The notes below the pieces were generated by a model, which was not told where the DNA came from, did no database searches, and saw only the letters and a list, made by a program, of their open reading frames with translations. 64,000 bases of DNA from Actinomadura terrae (GTDB taxonomy: Bacteria; Actinomycetota; Actinomycetes; Streptosporangiales; Streptosporangiaceae): the NCBI RefSeq assembly GCF_022751215.1, contig NZ_JAICDG010000007.1, positions 377,643 through 441,642 of the forward strand, written 5' to 3'. Below are positions 16,638-24,442 of this stretch, in pieces. The position numbers and the translations under genes were made by a program. How positions within the stretch are numbered: position 1 is the stretch's first letter; each line of letters begins with the position of its first letter.

Positions 16638-17174
16638 TCATTGCCGAACCAGGCCCTGACTCCCGCCGCCACGGGACGAGGAATCGCGTCGCAGAAGGGA
16701 GCGGAGGGTGGCCAGGGCGCGGGAGGTCTGGCTGCGCACCGTCGTCGGCGCGCAGCCGAGGACGTCCGCGATCTCGCGCACGCTGAGCTGGTCCCAGAAG
16801 CGCAGCACAATGGCCGCGCGCTGCCGGTGGGCGAGCCTGTCCAGCGCGGACAGCAATGGCTGGTGGTCGCAATACCCCTGATCACAGGTCGCGGGCTCGG
16901 GGTCGCGGTCGGCGAGGATCTCGCGCGTCCAGCGGGCGGCCCGGCGCTCGCTGATGTAGGTGCGGACCATGACCGTGCGGGTGAAGCCGGTCAGCTTTTC
17001 GCGGTTGTCCAGGCGCGGCCACTGGAGGAACACCTTGACCAGGGTCTGCTGAGTCAGGTCGTCGGCCTCGAACCAGTCGCCGCAGAGTAAGAAGGCCCTC
17101 CGCCGCAATTCGGGTCTGACCTGCCTGACGTAGGTGGAGAAGCCATCGTCGGGGTTCGGGTCCACGGGGCACAT
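16638..17174 (-). CDS. ECF sigma factor, SigE-like (actinomycete type)
   Basis: A 178-residue sigma-70 family protein: region 2 (FSTYVRQVRPELRRRAFLLCGDWFEADDLTQQTLVKVFLQW), region 4 (ALDRLAHRQRAAIVLRFWDQLSVREIADVLGCAPTTVRSQTSRALATLRSLL). The start at 17174 (MCPVDPNPDDGF) is used because the longer in-frame start adds a tail unlike the family. No anti-sigma gene is adjacent. It is divergent from a secreted inhibitor-like protein that could be its target (inference). Confidence 0.85.
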   Translation of the reverse strand: MCPVDPNPDDGFSTYVRQVRPELRRRAFLLCGDWFEADDLTQQTLVKVFLQWPRLDNREKLTGFTRTVMVRTYISERRAARWTREILADRDPEPATCDQGYCDHQPLLSALDRLAHRQRAAIVLRFWDQLSVREIADVLGCAPTTVRSQTSRALATLRSLLRRDSSSRGGGSQGLVRQ

Positions 17175-17233
17175 CCAAAGATCTCGGGCCGCCGATGCAG
17201 CGGACGGCGGCGGGTGGCGCGTGTAGACGGCGA

Positions 17234-17248
17234 GGCCGTTCAACGGCC
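17234..17248. promoter_or_regulatory. Palindrome upstream of the SigE-like gene
   Basis: GGCCGTT-C-AACGGCC, a perfect 7-1-7 repeat in the gap between the divergent sigma gene (start 17174) and the secreted protein gene (start 17376). No regulator is assigned. Confidence 0.35.
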
Positions 17249-17375
17249 GCTTTTGCGGATAGCCGAAAGCTACTGAGCGTTCGGCGGTGCGGCCATCGTG
17301 GTAAACCCCTACTGCTTGCGTTCCAGCACAAGATCAGGTGAACAGCCGACCCGATTCCCGGAGGTCGATCGACCG

Positions 17376-17972
17376 ATGCGCGCCTTCCTGCCCACCGCCG
17401 CCACCATCGCGGCCGCCGCCAGCGCCTTCCTCCCCTGGACGGCGGCGAGCGCGGCACCGCCGCCGGGGTCCGGCGCGGCGTCGTCCCCCGTCCGGCACTG
17501 CGTCGTCCACCTGACCGAATCCGGTCGCGTGAGCTGCTATGCCACCTTTACCGAAGCGATCAACGACGCCACCAACGGAACGATCGCCGATGCTCCCGAG
17601 AACGCCCGCTCGGCCGTGGTCGACAAGGGCTTCAACGTCCGCCTGAACGCCCTCGCGACGCCGAAGGGCCGCGCGGCGGGAATCGCCTCGACCGTCATCG
17701 AGATCTCCTTCGAGCACAAGGACTTCCAGGGCACGTCCCTGACGTGGGAGGCCTCCAGCGGCTGCAACGACTCGAACGACGTGGAATGGCAGGCCGCCAG
17801 CGTCAGCGGATGGTGGAACGACCAGATCTCCTCGTTCCGGACCTATGCCAAATGCCAGAGCGACCACTGGGAGGACATCAATTTCCAGGGCATCAGCACC
17901 GGCTACCGGAACACCACCTCCTACATCGGAAATGCCATGAACGACAGGACGTCCTCCATCAAGTGGATCTGA
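17376..17972 (+). CDS. Secreted beta/gamma-crystallin-like protein (peptidase inhibitor I36 type)
   Basis: A 198-residue exported protein. It has a Sec signal peptide (MRAFLPTAATIAAAASAFLPWTAASA, probable cleavage ASA-AP), a linker, then a C-terminal crystallin-like region: EHKDFQGTSLTW, CNDSNDVEWQAASVSGWWNDQISSFRTYAKC, WEDINFQGISTGYR, and closing DRTSSIKWI. Such domains occur in Streptomyces metalloprotease inhibitors (I36) and calcium-binding crystallin folds. The two cysteines in the domain could form a disulfide. The function as an inhibitor is by family only. Confidence 0.75.
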   Translation: MRAFLPTAATIAAAASAFLPWTAASAAPPPGSGAASSPVRHCVVHLTESGRVSCYATFTEAINDATNGTIADAPENARSAVVDKGFNVRLNALATPKGRAAGIASTVIEISFEHKDFQGTSLTWEASSGCNDSNDVEWQAASVSGWWNDQISSFRTYAKCQSDHWEDINFQGISTGYRNTTSYIGNAMNDRTSSIKWI

Positions 17973-17997
17973 CTCGCCGCCCTATGCCCGAGTGTCG

Positions 17998-18522
17998 CTA
18001 TTCGGCGAGGTCCGGCAGTTCCTGCTGGCGGCACGTGGCGTTCGGGAACACCGCGACCTGACCGGACGGCAGAACGCACGCGGCCAGCCTCGGCACCGGA
18101 CGGGTCGCCGCGCCGTCGGTATCCTCGTGCAGGCGGGAATCTCCCTCCCGCAGGAATCCCTGCCGGAACAGCGTCGCGCAGGCGTCGAGCACATCGCCGA
18201 TCACCGCGGACCCGGCGACTTCTCCTGCGGGGACCGCCTTGGCGACCTCGCTGTAGAAGCCGTCGTCGTCCCATTTACTGGTGCTGTAGCAACGAATCGT
18301 GTTCCGTTGCGCCGCGGGCTCCTGGTGGGCGACGAAGGCGAAGGCGCCGATGGTGCCGAGCGCGACGGCGCCGGCGAGCGGCACCGCGACCACCGTCCGC
18401 CGCCGCCACGACCAGGGACGGCGGGTGATCGCGCGGGCCAGCAGCTCGGCGCGGGCCGCGCGCCGGTGCGGCGGCATCGGCCGCGGCCGCGGAAGGCGGG
18501 GCTCGTCCAGGGAGTCGTTCAT
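17998..18522 (-). CDS. Membrane-anchored protein coupled to an ECF sigma factor
   Basis: A 174-residue protein: a basic cytosolic N-terminus (about 1-42), one membrane helix (VVAVPLAGAVALGTIGAFAFVAH, about 43-65) and an extracytoplasmic domain with conserved-looking cysteines (IRCYSTSKW, LDACATLFRQGFL, AACVLPSG, ATCRQQELP). Its ATG overlaps the sigma-factor stop (ATGA), so the two are translationally coupled. Topology and linkage suggest a membrane regulator of that sigma factor, but the cytosolic part lacks the HxxxCxxC zinc anti-sigma motif. Four extracellular Cys could sense oxidation (inference). Confidence 0.65.
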   Translation of the reverse strand: MNDSLDEPRLPRPRPMPPHRRAARAELLARAITRRPWSWRRRTVVAVPLAGAVALGTIGAFAFVAHQEPAAQRNTIRCYSTSKWDDDGFYSEVAKAVPAGEVAGSAVIGDVLDACATLFRQGFLREGDSRLHEDTDGAATRPVPRLAACVLPSGQVAVFPNATCRQQELPDLAE

Positions 18523-19154
18523 CGCAGTCCGTTCTCCTGAATGCCTTCGAGGGCGTCGTCGGGAAGCATCTGGCGCAGCCGCGTCCTGGCCCGCGCGAGT
18601 CTGGACTTGACCGTGCCGACCGGGACCTTCAGCACGACGGCGACATCGGCGTAGGACAGCCCCGACCACGCGACCAGCGCCAGCACCTCGCGCTCGGCGG
18701 GCGGCAGGCGGCCGAGCCCGTCCCGGATGCGGCGCATGGTGCGCTCGTCGTCGACCCGGGCGGCCAGGTCCTCCTCGATGCCGGGGTCGCTCGCCGGCGT
18801 GGCGGCGGGGCGCAGCCGCGCCATGAGCCGCCGTTGCCGCCGGCTCATCCGGTCGGCGTTGCGCAGCAGGTTGTTGGCCACCGCCAGCAACCACGGCAGC
18901 ACCGACTCGCCGGTCATCGCGACCGCGCGGCGGCGCCGCCACGCCTGGAGGAACACGAGCGAGGTGAGGTCCTCGGCCACGGCCCAGTCGGCGGTGCGGC
19001 GGAAGCAGTGGTTGTAGACCGCGTCCGAATGCCGCTCGAACAGCATGCCGAACGCGTCACCGTCACCGTCGGCCGCGGCGGACCACAGCGCCGCGTCGGT
19101 GCGCGGCCGGTCGTGTGGGCTCCCGGGCTCGGAACCGTCGACGGAGATGTTCAC
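18519..19154 (-). CDS. ECF RNA polymerase sigma factor
   Basis: A 211-residue sigma factor: region 2 (GMLFERHSDAVYNHCFRRTADWAVAEDLTSLVFLQAWRRR) and region 4 (LGRLPPAEREVLALVAWSGLSYADVAVVLKVPVGTVKSRLARARTRLRQML). It is followed, with ATGA overlap, by a single-pass membrane protein. This is a recurrent actinomycete pair with unknown signal. It lacks a C-terminal SnoaL-type extension. Confidence 0.88.
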   Translation of the reverse strand: MNISVDGSEPGSPHDRPRTDAALWSAAADGDGDAFGMLFERHSDAVYNHCFRRTADWAVAEDLTSLVFLQAWRRRRAVAMTGESVLPWLLAVANNLLRNADRMSRRQRRLMARLRPAATPASDPGIEEDLAARVDDERTMRRIRDGLGRLPPAEREVLALVAWSGLSYADVAVVLKVPVGTVKSRLARARTRLRQMLPDDALEGIQENGLR

Positions 19155-19217
19155 ATCCTCCTATGTCCGCCTACCTCCCCAAGGTTCCGCCCATGGGGGG
19201 TGCGAGGAGGTGTCCGG

Positions 19218-19261
19218 ATGGGGTCACCGCCCGGGCGCCATGGGGTCACCGCCCGGGTGCC
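19218..19261. repeat. Tandem 22-bp duplication at the 3' end of an NmrA-like gene
   Basis: Two adjacent 22-base units (19218-19239 and 19240-19261) differ at one base. Each contains GGGGTCACCGCCCGGG. The second unit spans the stop codon of the NmrA-like gene on the minus strand (19246-19248). It looks like a recent replication-slippage duplication. Confidence 0.6.
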
Positions 19262-20109
19262 GCCGGGCCCGCCCACTCCTCCGCGTGGTCTCGGACGAAC
19301 TCGGCGAACGACCGGGGCGGACGGCCGGTCAGGTCGAGGACCGCCGTGCTGACCAGGTCCTCCCGGCCGGCCCTGATCCCCGCGTCCACCCCGGCGAGCG
19401 CGGCGGCGAACGCGGCCGGAATGCCGGCGGCGCGGTAGTTCCCCGCCAGCTCGTCCACGCCGATGTGCCGCACCCGGATCGGACGGCCGGTGCGGGCGGT
19501 GATGATCGCCGCCGCGTCCCGGTAGCTCAGCGCCGCCGGGCCGGTCAGCAGGTGGTCACGCCGGTCCGCGGGGTCGGGCGGGCCCGTCAGCAGGGCGGAC
19601 GCGGCGGCGGCGATGTCGCGCGCGTCGATCCAGCCGAGCCGTCCGTCACCCGCGGCGGTGCGGATCTCTCCGTCCCGCCGGATGCGCTCGGCCACCGGAT
19701 GCGCGCCCGTGAAGTTCTGCATGAACCCGGACGGGCGCAGCACCGCCCACCCGGGCCTGGCCCGCACCCGCGCGGCCAGCTCCAGCGGGCCGGGGGCGTC
19801 CGGCAGGTCGATCGCGGAGCCGAGAAGCACCACGCGGCGCACACCGAGCCGTTCCGCCTCGTCCAGGAACGGCCCCACCCGCGGCATCGGATCCACGGTG
19901 TTCACCGGGGGCACCAGGTAGACCCGGTCTATCCCGCGCAGCGCGTCGGCGTGGGTGGCGGGGTCGGCCCAGTCGAACCGGACCGCGTCCGGATCGCCGG
20001 CGGACGGGTGGCGGCTCGCCACCCTGATCGGCACTCCGCCGCCGCGCAGCACCTCGGCCAGCACGCTCCCGGTCTTCCCGGTGCCGCCGGTGACCAGCAC
20101 GCCCGCCAT
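19246..20109 (-). CDS. NmrA-like NAD(P)-dependent SDR protein
   Basis: A 287-residue protein starting MAGVLVTGGTGKTGSVLAEVL (Rossmann motif GGTGKTG) with the NmrA/ergot-alkaloid-type features LRPSGFMQNF and GWIDARDIAAAA. Family members are NADPH-dependent reductases or redox sensors. The ATG overlaps by one base the stop of the upstream SnoaL-like gene (TGATG), so the two form an operon. The substrate is unknown. Confidence 0.85.
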   Translation of the reverse strand: MAGVLVTGGTGKTGSVLAEVLRGGGVPIRVASRHPSAGDPDAVRFDWADPATHADALRGIDRVYLVPPVNTVDPMPRVGPFLDEAERLGVRRVVLLGSAIDLPDAPGPLELAARVRARPGWAVLRPSGFMQNFTGAHPVAERIRRDGEIRTAAGDGRLGWIDARDIAAAASALLTGPPDPADRRDHLLTGPAALSYRDAAAIITARTGRPIRVRHIGVDELAGNYRAAGIPAAFAAALAGVDAGIRAGREDLVSTAVLDLTGRPPRSFAEFVRDHAEEWAGPAAPGR

Positions 20110-20549
20110 CAGAAGGCCTCCGGGCGCGGGAGGCCGAGCAGCTCGGGCAGCGTCCCCGCCGCCGCGGCGGCGGCCAGCGGGTTCCAGTAGTCCCGGTAGC
20201 GGGTGATCAGTCCGTCCTGGACGGTGATGACCGAGATGTAGTCCAGCCGGTAGGGCTCGCCGGTGCGCACCGTGCGCCCGTCGACACTGAACTCCACCAC
20301 GATCGTGTCCGGACGTCCGGTGCGATGCACGGTGACCGCCGGTATCGCCCGCACGTCCATGCGTTCCGGGTATCCGGACAGGTAGCCGCGGATCTCCTCC
20401 CGTCCGGCCAGGTGCCGTGGCGAGGTCCCTATGGCGAACGGGAACTCGCCGGTGCCCTCCGGTGCCCACAGGTCGGCGATGGCGTCCATGTCCTTGGCCA
20501 GCAGCAGATCCAGCAGCAGGCGGAACGTTTCCTCAGGGGTGCGCGGCAC
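20109..20549 (-). CDS. SnoaL-like/NTF2-fold protein
   Basis: A 146-residue cone-shaped alpha+beta protein: VPRTPEETFRLLLDLLLAKDMDAIADLWAPEGTGEFPF at the start and GLITRYRDYWNPLA near the end, a typical SnoaL_2 pattern. Such proteins are cyclases, isomerases or hydrolases of small hydrophobic molecules. The GTG at 20549 has GGAGG about eight bases upstream, which decides the start over longer in-frame options. It is operonic with the NmrA-like gene; both are divergent from an XRE regulator that probably controls them. Confidence 0.8.
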   Translation of the reverse strand: MPRTPEETFRLLLDLLLAKDMDAIADLWAPEGTGEFPFAIGTSPRHLAGREEIRGYLSGYPERMDVRAIPAVTVHRTGRPDTIVVEFSVDGRTVRTGEPYRLDYISVITVQDGLITRYRDYWNPLAAAAAAGTLPELLGLPRPEAF

Positions 20550-20679
20550 GATGGCCCTCCGGTTTCGGTAGATGACGACCAGGCCAGGCTCGCCCCGCGA
20601 CCGTCGCCCGGGAACGGCCGGCCCAGCCCCGGACCACCGGTCCGTGGCTAAGCCGGGCGGCCTGTGCCAGCCTGGGCGG

Positions 20680-21510
20680 GTGAGCAGCGGTGAACTGGCC
20701 GACTTCCTGCGCCGCCGGCGGGAGGCGCTGCGTCCGGAGCAGATGCCCGCCGCGGCCGTCCACCCGCCCGGACGCCGCGCCCGGCGCACCCCCGGGCTGC
20801 GCCGCGAGGAGGTCGCGGCGCTGGCCGGGGTGTCGACCAGCTACTACGAGCGGCTGGAGCAGGCCCGCGCGCGGCGTCCGTCCGCGCAGGTGCTGGCCGC
20901 GCTCGGGACGGCGCTGCGGCTCACCGCCGCCGAACGCGAGCATCTGGCGCGGCTGGCCGGGCAGGCCCCCGTCGGCAGGGAGGCGGACCGGACGCCGGTA
21001 CCGGACGACGCCCGGCGCCTGCTGGACCGGCTCGTGCCGCTGCCCGCCTACGTCGTCGACGCACGGCAGGACGTCCTCGCCTGGAACGACGCGGCGGCGG
21101 CACTGATCATCGACTTCGGCTCGCTGCCCGCCGGGGAGCGCAACACGGTGCGGCTGTCCATCCGGTTGGGCGGCACCGTCTGCTCGGCGCCCGCCGGGGC
21201 GGAGGGCGAGTTCGCCCGGCAATCCGCTGCCCAACTGCGCGCGGCCCGCGCCCGCCACCCGTCCGACCGCGTGCTGGGCGAGCTCGTCAACGCGTTCGCC
21301 GCGCACAGCCCGGACTTCGCCGCCGGATGGCGCGACCACGACGTGCGCCCCGTCCCGACGCTGCGCAAGCACCTGCGCCACCCGACGCTCGGCCCGCTCG
21401 CGCTGGACTGCCAGACGCTGCTGCTGCCCGGCACCGACCTGCGGCTCGTCCTCTACACGGCGGAGCAGGGCAGCCCGAGCGCGGCCGCGCTCGACCTTAT
21501 GCGTCCGTGA
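20680..21510 (+). CDS. XRE-family regulator with MmyB-type ligand-binding domain
   Basis: A 276-residue protein: HTH_31-type HTH (RRTPGLRREEVAALAGVSTSYYERLEQARARRPSAQVLAALGTALRL), then the MmyB-like PAS-fold domain (LLDRLVPLPAYVVDARQDVLAWNDAAAAL). MmyB, from the methylenomycin cluster, is the name-giver; members regulate nearby oxidoreductases in response to fatty-acid-like ligands. The GTG at 20680 is used. It is divergent from the SnoaL/NmrA operon, its probable target. Its 3' end overlaps that of the convergent LysR gene by 14 bases. Confidence 0.88.
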   Translation: MSSGELADFLRRRREALRPEQMPAAAVHPPGRRARRTPGLRREEVAALAGVSTSYYERLEQARARRPSAQVLAALGTALRLTAAEREHLARLAGQAPVGREADRTPVPDDARRLLDRLVPLPAYVVDARQDVLAWNDAAAALIIDFGSLPAGERNTVRLSIRLGGTVCSAPAGAEGEFARQSAAQLRAARARHPSDRVLGELVNAFAAHSPDFAAGWRDHDVRPVPTLRKHLRHPTLGPLALDCQTLLLPGTDLRLVLYTAEQGSPSAAALDLMRP

Positions 21511-22447
21511 GTTTCGCGCGGTCGGTGCCGGGGAGCCAGTCGCGCTCGGGGACGTAGTCCAGCCAGCGGGCGGCGCGGCCCAGCTCGGTGAAGCCGCGCA
21601 GGAGCGGGTCGAGCCACGGGCGGCGATGGGACCCGCGCCAGGCCAGCGACCACGCGTACAGCGGCGTCGGCCGGACGAGCGGGATCGAGCGCAGCCCCGC
21701 GCGGTCGGGCAGCGGCGCGTCGGCGGGGAACAGCGTGAAACACGAGGCGTCGGCGCGCAGGTGCTGGACGAGGTGGTCCAGGCCCAGGTTGGGTCCGTCC
21801 TGCCGCCGCGTGATCTGGAACTCGTCGGCGAAGCGGCGCAGGAAGTCCAGGCGGTCGAGTTCGGCCGGGCACCAGAGCGCGCTGTCGCGCAGGTCCGCCG
21901 GACGCAGCTCGTCGGCGTGGGCCAGCGGGTGGGACGCGCCGACCACCGCGTCCACCGGTTCCAGCCGGACGAGCCGCTCGGCGAGGCCCGCGGCACGCCC
22001 GTCCGGCAGCGGATGCACCCGGCCGAATCCCAGGTCGGTGTCGCCGCGCGACAAGGCCGCCGCCACCGACGGCCAGTCCCGTCCCGGGCCCGGCTCCAAC
22101 CGCACCCCGCCCAACTCTTGGACCGCCGGGGCGATGGTGCGCATCGGCGCGTAGAGGTGGCCCCACGTGTCGATCCGGACGACCGTCCCGGCGCCCGTCA
22201 CGGCCGCGACCGCGCGGTCCCCCGCCGCGAGCGCCTCCCGCGCGACCGGCAGGAACCGCTCGCCCGCCTCGGTCAACCTGATGCCGCCCCGCCGCTCGAA
22301 CAGCCGGACCGCCAGCACCGCCTCCAGCCGCGCGACGCGTTTGGACAGCGCCTGCTGGCTCGTGCCCAGCCGTTCGGCGGCGCGGCCGAAGTGCAGCGTC
22401 TCGGCGGTCACGGCGAACGCGCGGACCAGCGCCAGGTCGAGATCCAC
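21497..22447 (-). CDS. LysR-family transcriptional regulator
   Basis: A 316-residue regulator: VDLDLALVRAFAVTAETLHFGRAAERLGTSQQALSKRVARLEAVLAVRLF is the winged helix, followed by an effector domain (GTVVRIDTWGHLYAPMRTI). The GTG at 22447 matches the family N-terminus. It is divergent from the quinone-oxidoreductase-like gene across a gap with a 19-bp palindrome. The SQQALSKRVARLE recognition helix is close to that of the LysR gene at 15625, explaining the similar operators. Confidence 0.88.
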   Translation of the reverse strand: MDLDLALVRAFAVTAETLHFGRAAERLGTSQQALSKRVARLEAVLAVRLFERRGGIRLTEAGERFLPVAREALAAGDRAVAAVTGAGTVVRIDTWGHLYAPMRTIAPAVQELGGVRLEPGPGRDWPSVAAALSRGDTDLGFGRVHPLPDGRAAGLAERLVRLEPVDAVVGASHPLAHADELRPADLRDSALWCPAELDRLDFLRRFADEFQITRRQDGPNLGLDHLVQHLRADASCFTLFPADAPLPDRAGLRSIPLVRPTPLYAWSLAWRGSHRRPWLDPLLRGFTELGRAARWLDYVPERDWLPGTDRAKLTDA

Positions 22448-22461
22448 GCCCTGACCATATG

Positions 22462-22480
22462 CGACAACGATCCGTTGTCG
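22462..22480. promoter_or_regulatory. LysR operator: CGACAACG-ATC-CGTTGTCG
   Basis: A perfect 8-3-8 palindrome 15 bases upstream of the LysR GTG start, in the divergent gap to the oxidoreductase gene. Its core ACAAC-N5-GTTGT equals that of the palindrome at 15593-15607. Confidence 0.7.
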
Positions 22481-22562
22481 GCCGGTCGGTCGCGTTGTTG
22501 GCCGGGCGGGCGCGACGTCCGGTGAGGTGGAGGCGAGGCACCCACCGAGGAGGCAGTCGACG

Positions 22563-23501
22563 ATGAAGGCACTCGTTCCGACCGGCGACCCCGCCGAACC
22601 GGTCGCGTTCGCCGAGGTCCCCGAACCGGCGCCGCGTCCGGACGAGGCGCTCGTGCGGGTCGAGGCGTTCTCGATCAACCGGGGCGAGACGTTCAAGCTG
22701 GAGCGGCCCGCGCCGGGTGACCGGCCGGGCAAGGACGTCGCGGGGCTGGTGGTACGTCCGGCCGCCGACGGGAGCGGCCCGGTCGCCGGGACGCGGGTCA
22801 TCGGCCACCCCATGGCGGGCGGCTGGGCGGAGTACGTCGCGGTACCGGTCGGCGCTCTCGCGGAACTGCCGGACGCCGTCTCCGCGATCCAGGGCGCGGC
22901 GCTGCCGCTGGCCGGGCTCACGGCGCTGCGGCTGCTGCGCGCCGCCGGTCCCGTCCTCGGACGGCGCATGCTGCTGACCGGCGCGTCCGGAGGCGTGGGG
23001 CACTTCGTGACCGAACTCGCGGCGGCCGCCGGGGCCGAGGTCACCGCCGTGACCCGGGACGCCGACCGCGGGACGCGGCTCACCGAACTGGGCGCGGCGG
23101 AGATCGTCCACGACGTGGCCGACGCGCACGGCCCCTACGACCTGGTGCTGGAGTCGGTCGGCGGACCGGTCCTGCCCCGCGCCCTCGCGCGGCTGGCAGG
23201 GCGCGGCACGCTCATCTGGTTCGGTCAGGCCAGCCGGACCCCGGTGACGCTCGACTTCTTCGACTTCTTCGACGGGCCCGAGTCGGCCGCCGTCCGCCAC
23301 TTCCACTACCTCGACGCCGACACGCGCCTCGCCCACGACCTCGCCAAGCTCGTCCGGCTGACCGCGGGCGGCCGCCTGCATCCCGAGATCGGCCGCGTCG
23401 CCGACTGGGCCGGCGCCGCGACGACCCTCACCGACCTGCGCGATCGCCGCGTGCGCGGCAAGGCCGTCCTCACCCTGATGACCGAAGGAGCACGAGCATG
23501 A
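22563..23501 (+). CDS. Quinone oxidoreductase-like NADPH dehydrogenase (MDR superfamily)
   Basis: A 312-residue medium-chain reductase: GroES-like N-terminus ([42 protein letters not shown]) and Rossmann domain with [14 protein letters not shown]. No zinc-ligand cysteines are seen, so it belongs to the zinc-free quinone oxidoreductase group that reduces quinones or enones with NADPH. GAGGAGG lies upstream of the ATG at 22563. It is operonic with a SnoaL-like gene (ATGA overlap) and divergent from LysR, the likely activator. Confidence 0.87.
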   Translation: MKALVPTGDPAEPVAFAEVPEPAPRPDEALVRVEAFSINRGETFKLERPAPGDRPGKDVAGLVVRPAADGSGPVAGTRVIGHPMAGGWAEYVAVPVGALAELPDAVSAIQGAALPLAGLTALRLLRAAGPVLGRRMLLTGASGGVGHFVTELAAAAGAEVTAVTRDADRGTRLTELGAAEIVHDVADAHGPYDLVLESVGGPVLPRALARLAGRGTLIWFGQASRTPVTLDFFDFFDGPESAAVRHFHYLDADTRLAHDLAKLVRLTAGGRLHPEIGRVADWAGAATTLTDLRDRRVRGKAVLTLMTEGARA

Positions 23502-23917
23502 CCACCACCGACCCGCGCACCGTCGTCGTCCGCTACGTCGAGGCCGTCCGCGACGGCGACGCCGAGGTCGTCCGCGCGAGCTTCGCCGAGGACGCGACCT
23601 GGCACTACCCCGGCGACCTGCCCATCTCGAAGGTGTGGCGGGGCCGCGACGCGATCGTCGACGAGTTCCTGGGCGGCATGGAGCCGCTGCTGGTCCCCGG
23701 CACGCTGGAGATCGAACTGGTCGGCACGACCGCCGAGGGCGACCGGGTGGTCGCCGAGTGGACGTCCAGGGCCAGGACCGTCCACGGCGCCGCCTATGAC
23801 AACCGCTGCGCCGGCGTCTTCACCGTCCGCGACGGGCGCATCGCGTCCGTCGTCGAGTACACCGACACCCGGCATGCGGCCACGGTCCTCTTCCCGGACC
23901 ATGACGCTCGTGTGTGA
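23498..23917 (+). CDS. SnoaL-like/NTF2-fold protein
   Basis: A 139-residue protein with the SnoaL_2 pattern: [50 protein letters not shown], and [25 protein letters not shown] at the end. The ATGA overlap with the oxidoreductase gene shows coupled translation, so both probably act on the same small molecule. No catalytic assignment is possible from sequence. Confidence 0.85.
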   Translation: MTTTDPRTVVVRYVEAVRDGDAEVVRASFAEDATWHYPGDLPISKVWRGRDAIVDEFLGGMEPLLVPGTLEIELVGTTAEGDRVVAEWTSRARTVHGAAYDNRCAGVFTVRDGRIASVVEYTDTRHAATVLFPDHDARV

Positions 23918-23920
23918 GCG

Positions 23921-24343
23921 TCAGACGACGAGGTCGCGGAGCAGGTCGCGCAAGGACTCCTGCCGACTCTCGCTGAGCGCGGTCAGCGGCGAGTAGGTCC
24001 CGAGCCGTTCCAGGACCTCGCCCCTCCGCCGCTCGCCCGCGGGGGTGAGCACGATCCGCTTGGCGCGCCGGTCGGTCGGATGCGGCCGCCGCTCGACCAG
24101 CCCCTGCTCCTCCAGCCGGTCGATGACGAAGGTCGCGTTGGACGCCTCGCACGCCATCCGGTCGGCCAGCTCCCGCGCGGTGATCGGCTCGGAGAGCTCC
24201 CGCAGCGCCACCACCTGCGTGGGGGTCAGGCCGAGGTCGTCGGCGGCGCGGCGCACATGCGCCTCCAGCCGCTGGACGAACCGGTGGACGAGCTTGCACA
24301 CCTCCCGGTCGATCCCCTGCGGCTCCGTCACCGGCCCCACCAC
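23921..24343 (-). CDS. MarR-family transcriptional regulator
   Basis: A 140-residue regulator: helix-turn-helix and wing in LTPTQVVALRELSEPITARELADRMACEASNATFVIDRLEEQGLVERRPHPTDRRAKRIVLTPAG. The start codon is GTG. It is divergent from an MFS pump across a 99-base gap with a clear inverted repeat. Repression of the pump and of itself, relieved by a substrate of the pump, is the usual logic. Confidence 0.87.
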   Translation of the reverse strand: MVGPVTEPQGIDREVCKLVHRFVQRLEAHVRRAADDLGLTPTQVVALRELSEPITARELADRMACEASNATFVIDRLEEQGLVERRPHPTDRRAKRIVLTPAGERRRGEVLERLGTYSPLTALSESRQESLRDLLRDLVV

Positions 24344-24387
24344 CGCGAAGGACTGTTCGGCATGCCCCGAGTCTAGCGACAGTGTTT

Positions 24388-24410
24388 CGAGTCATGATAG
24401 TTATGACTCG
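24388..24410. promoter_or_regulatory. MarR operator between marR-like gene and MFS pump
   Basis: CGAGTCAT (24388-24395), spacer GATAGTT, ATGACTCG (24403-24410): a perfect 8-7-8 inverted repeat in an unusually AT-rich stretch, 33 bases upstream of the MFS ATG. Related half-sites (CGAGTT/TCGAAC) follow at about 24416-24428. Confidence 0.7.
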
Positions 24411-24442
24411 CATCATTCGAACTCGAACTATTAGGCGGCGGT

